Shown: positions 5,335-7,032 of the stretch, one piece after another
Numbering within the stretch: the stretch's first letter is position 1
How the letters are laid out: each line of letters begins with the position of its first letter
Notes under the pieces: model-generated
Database searches by the model: none
The model's input: only the letters and a program-made list of their open reading frames with translations
Told to the model about the DNA's origin: nothing
Position numbers and translations under genes: made by a program
From: Actinomycetota bacterium
GTDB lineage: Bacteria > Actinomycetota > Acidimicrobiia > Acidimicrobiales > Ilumatobacteraceae
Direction: 5' to 3'
DNA length: 7,032 nucleotides
Assembly: GCA_009704425.1 (NCBI GenBank)
Contig: WLEG01000094.1
Span: 1 to 7,032, forward strand

Positions 5335-6099
5335 GTGTCCCGTCGTCAACGACTCGACGCCGATCTCGTACGTCGAGGCCTGGTGGCCAGTCGTCGTGAT
5401 GCGGTCGAACTGATCGATGCCGGGCGGGTGTTGGTGAACGGTGCGGTCGCCGACAAGGCGGCACGACAGGTCGACCCCGGCGATGCCGTGTTGATCGAGG
5501 GGCCGCCGCCACGTTTCGTCAGTCGTGGGGGCGAGAAGTTGGATGCCGCTCTGGCCGAGCGGGCCATCGACGTGACCGGTTTGCGCGTGCTCGACGCGGG
5601 CGCGTCCACCGGCGGGTTCACCGACTGTCTGTTGCAGCGGGGTGCGGCGCACGTGGTGGCGCTCGATGTGGGACATGGCCAGTTGCACCCGCGCATCCGG
5701 GCCGACGAGCGCGTCACGGTGATCGAACGGTTCAACATCCGCGAGGTGCAGACCGACGTCATCGGCGGCGAGGTGGACATGGTGGTGGCCGACCTCTCGT
5801 TCATCTCCCTCACGTTGGTGATACCCGCCATGGTGCGCGTGTGCACGCCCGGGGCCGTGTTGGTGCTCTTGGTGAAGCCCCAGTTCGAGGTGGGCAAGCG
5901 TGACGTGTCCAAGGGTCGGGGAGTCATTACCGACCCGGCCCTGCACGACGAGGCGGTGGCCGCCGTGCGTTCCTCCTGCGAGAACGCGGGGTTGGACGTG
6001 ATCGAGGTGGTTCCGTCCCCGATCACGGGCGCCGAGGGCAATCGCGAATTCCTTTTGCATGCGGTCCTGCCACACCCGCGTGAGAGGATGAACCCGTGA
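5335..6099 (+). CDS. tlyA: TlyA family rRNA 2'-O-methyltransferase (hemolysin A-like)
   Basis: Actinobacterial TlyA methylates the ribose 2'-O of C1409 in 16S rRNA and C1920 in 23S rRNA using S-adenosylmethionine; loss gives capreomycin and viomycin resistance in mycobacteria. This 254-residue protein has the family layout: an N-terminal S4 RNA-binding domain (about 3-60, with RLDADLVRRGLVASRRDA and GRVLVNG), a short PRFVSRGGEKL linker, and a Rossmann methyltransferase with the SAM loop LDAGASTGGFTD (86-97) and VALDVGHGQL (108-117). The catalytic Lys-Asp-Lys-Glu set is present as Lys68, Asp153, Lys181 (VKPQFEVG) and Glu238 (NREF). The N-terminal extension before the S4 core is that of the TlyA form that acts on both subunits. 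The start is GTG 5335, with only a weak ribosome-binding site. The stop overlaps the nadK start in GTGA, so the two are probably translationally coupled. Confidence 0.95.
   Translation: MSRRQRLDADLVRRGLVASRRDAVELIDAGRVLVNGAVADKAARQVDPGDAVLIEGPPPRFVSRGGEKLDAALAERAIDVTGLRVLDAGASTGGFTDCLLQRGAAHVVALDVGHGQLHPRIRADERVTVIERFNIREVQTDVIGGEVDMVVADLSFISLTLVIPAMVRVCTPGAVLVLLVKPQFEVGKRDVSKGRGVITDPALHDEAVAAVRSSCENAGLDVIEVVPSPITGAEGNREFLLHAVLPHPRERMNP
6082..6088 (+). promoter_or_regulatory. Shine-Dalgarno of nadK, inside the tlyA end
   Basis: GAGAGGA lies seven bases before the GTG at 6096 and within the last codons of tlyA. It is the clearest ribosome-binding site for any complete gene in the window and fixes the nadK start at the overlap. 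Confidence 0.7.
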
Positions 6100-6947
6100 A
6101 CGTTCTGATCGTCGGCAACTCCGAGCGCACCGACGCTGCCGATGTGGCGTCACGCGCCGCGCGGTGGTTGATCTCGCACGGACATCATCCGGTGGCGGTG
6201 GCCGCCGACGCCGCCGTGTTGCGTTCCGACGACATCGAGATCGTCGACTCCGTGGCCGGTGCGGGCGAGTTGGGGTTGGTTGTCAGCGTCGGTGGCGACG
6301 GCACCATGTTGCGGGCGGTCACGCTGCTCGATGGCGCACCGGTGCCGGTGCTCGGCGTGAACGTCGGTTTGCTCGGCTACTTGGCCGAGGTCGAGCCGTC
6401 CAATCTCGAGACCGCGCTCTCGCGCTTCTTCGCTCACAACGTCGAGATCGAGCGTCGACTGGTGCTCGACGTCGTGGCCCGCACCGCGTCGGGAACCCGT
6501 CAGTGGCGTTCGTTGAACGAGGCTTCGCTCGAGAAGCAACACGCCGGTCAGACGGTGCGCCTTCGGCTGCACATCGACGGCGTTCCGTTCACCACCTACC
6601 AAGCCGACGGCATCCTGGTGGCCACACCCACCGGCTCCACCGCGTATTCCATGTCGGCGCGCGGGCCGGTCATCTCGCCCGGGCATCAGGCCATTCTCAT
6701 CACCCCGTTGGCACCGCACATGTTGTTCGACCGCTCCCTCGTGTTGCGGCCCGATGAGGCCGTCGAGGTGGAGGTGGTCGGTCAGCGACCGGTGGGCCTC
6801 ACCGTCGACGGCCAAGAAGCCGTCGTACTGCAGCCCGGTGACTCGGTGTCGTGTTCGGCCAGCGATCACCCCGCACTGTTCGTGCGACTCGAATCACGTC
6901 GATTCCATCAAACGTTGAAGGCCAAGTTCGGCTTGTCGGATCGGTGA
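6096..6947 (+). CDS. nadK: NAD kinase
   Basis: NAD kinase phosphorylates NAD at the adenosine 2' hydroxyl to make NADP, the only route to this cofactor, in the cytoplasm; actinobacterial enzymes may use polyphosphate as well as ATP. The 283-residue protein has the family motifs: an N-terminal LIVGNS strand, SVGGDGTML (64-72, GGDGT core with the catalytic Asp), VLGVNVGLLGYLAEV (85-99), LNEAS (140-144, NE pair binding NAD ribose), and DGILVATPTGSTAYS (171-185), followed by the GPVISP and ITPLAPH segments. Length is normal and nothing is missing. The start is the GTG within the GTGA overlap with tlyA. The tlyA-nadK-recN order is common in bacteria and supports the call. Confidence 0.96.
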   Translation: MNVLIVGNSERTDAADVASRAARWLISHGHHPVAVAADAAVLRSDDIEIVDSVAGAGELGLVVSVGGDGTMLRAVTLLDGAPVPVLGVNVGLLGYLAEVEPSNLETALSRFFAHNVEIERRLVLDVVARTASGTRQWRSLNEASLEKQHAGQTVRLRLHIDGVPFTTYQADGILVATPTGSTAYSMSARGPVISPGHQAILITPLAPHMLFDRSLVLRPDEAVEVEVVGQRPVGLTVDGQEAVVLQPGDSVSCSASDHPALFVRLESRRFHQTLKAKFGLSDR

Positions 6948-6951
6948 CGTC

Positions 6952-7020
6952 GTGTTGACCGAACTTCACATCGAGGACCTCGGCGTCATCGGTCGCTCGG
7001 AGGGGTTGTTCGAATGTTGA
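6952..7020 (+). CDS. 22-codon ORF: duplicated recN 5' end (leader peptide or remnant)
   Basis: Starting at a GTG four bases after the nadK stop, this frame reads MLTELHIEDLGVI, which is how actinobacterial RecN proteins begin, then GRSEGLFEC and a TGA at 7018-7020. The Walker A region expected next in RecN does not follow in any frame. A second copy of the start begins at 7014, overlapping its end in the arrangement ATGTTGA. The short ORF may be a translated leader that feeds ribosomes to recN, a remnant of duplication, or an assembly artefact. No good Shine-Dalgarno precedes it. Confidence 0.5.
   Translation: MLTELHIEDLGVIGRSEGLFEC
6999..7005 (+). promoter_or_regulatory. Strong Shine-Dalgarno for the second recN start
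   Basis: GGAGGGG is a near-perfect match to the 16S rRNA 3' end, with eight bases before the ATG at 7014. It lies within the short ORF that ends at 7020, so ribosomes translating that ORF would pass over it. It favours 7014 as the true recN start. Confidence 0.7.
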
Positions 7021-7032
7021 CCGAACTGCATA
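7014..7032 (+). CDS. recN: DNA repair protein RecN, first codons only (runs off the right edge)
   Basis: Only ATG plus five codons (MLTELH) and one further base are inside the window, so no domain can be seen. The call rests on position directly after nadK, as in the common tlyA-nadK-recN order, and on near-identity with the upstream copy, which continues as IEDLGVI like a RecN N-terminus. RecN is an SMC-like ATPase acting in double-strand break repair. The start is well supported by GGAGGGG upstream and may be coupled to the short ORF that ends inside it. Confidence 0.6.

Noticed and set aside
3901..6153. A 750-codon open frame on the minus strand
   Set aside because: It lies antisense to the HAD, helical-protein and tlyA genes, all with clear family motifs, and its composition (His/Arg/Gly-rich, Phe/Ala runs opposite the Lys repeats) is that of a GC-rich shadow.
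7008..7026. Possible LexA/SOS box near recN (GTTCG...CGAAC)
   Set aside because: The half-sites are in the reverse order and nine bases apart, unlike the actinobacterial CGAAC-N4-GTTCG site, and the second lies inside the recN coding region.

Overview
The window is a GC-rich, densely packed stretch of bacterial chromosome, apparently from an actinobacterium. The best clue is the gene order: a TPR protein, a NagD-type HAD phosphatase, a small helical protein, tlyA, nadK and recN follow one another, as in the Rv1691-Rv1696 block of Mycobacterium tuberculosis (recalled, not searched). The two-domain TlyA, GTG starts and short or SD-poor leaders agree with this. An Acidimicrobiia-like lineage is plausible, but sequence alone cannot settle it.

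Layout. Positions 1-1253 hold the C-terminal part of a TPR-like protein preceded in the same frame by an Arg/Gly/Asp-rich repeat region that runs off the left edge and is broken by one TAG at 63-65. A short OB-fold SSB-like gene follows (1308-1670), then a 144-bp gap with a strong hairpin and a small palindrome, then a staphylococcal-type class I fructose-bisphosphate aldolase (1815-2702). A DUF1015 gene (2712-3896, minus strand) converges on the aldolase with only 9 bp between them and diverges from a NagD-like HAD phosphatase (3937-4737) across 40 bp. A coiled-coil protein with a histone-H1-like Lys/Ala/Pro tail (4790-5320) leads into tlyA (5335-6099), which overlaps nadK (6096-6947). The right edge carries two copies of the recN start: a 22-codon ORF at 6952-7020 and a second start at 7014 that runs out of the window.

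How it fits together. The helical protein, tlyA, nadK and recN look like one co-oriented transcription unit, mixing translation (TlyA rRNA methylation), cofactor supply (NADP synthesis) and DNA repair (RecN). The SSB-like gene, aldolase and DUF1015 sit between the TPR gene and the HAD gene, which are neighbours in mycobacteria as I recall them, so they look like a lineage-specific insertion.

There are no tRNA, rRNA, CRISPR or mobile-element signals. The window is mostly ordinary core chromosome and I see no new defence or mobile system. The points most worth checking are the duplicated recN start, the in-frame TAG in the repeat region, the start codon held in a hairpin before the SSB-like gene, and the 30-bp tandem array in the Lys-rich tail.
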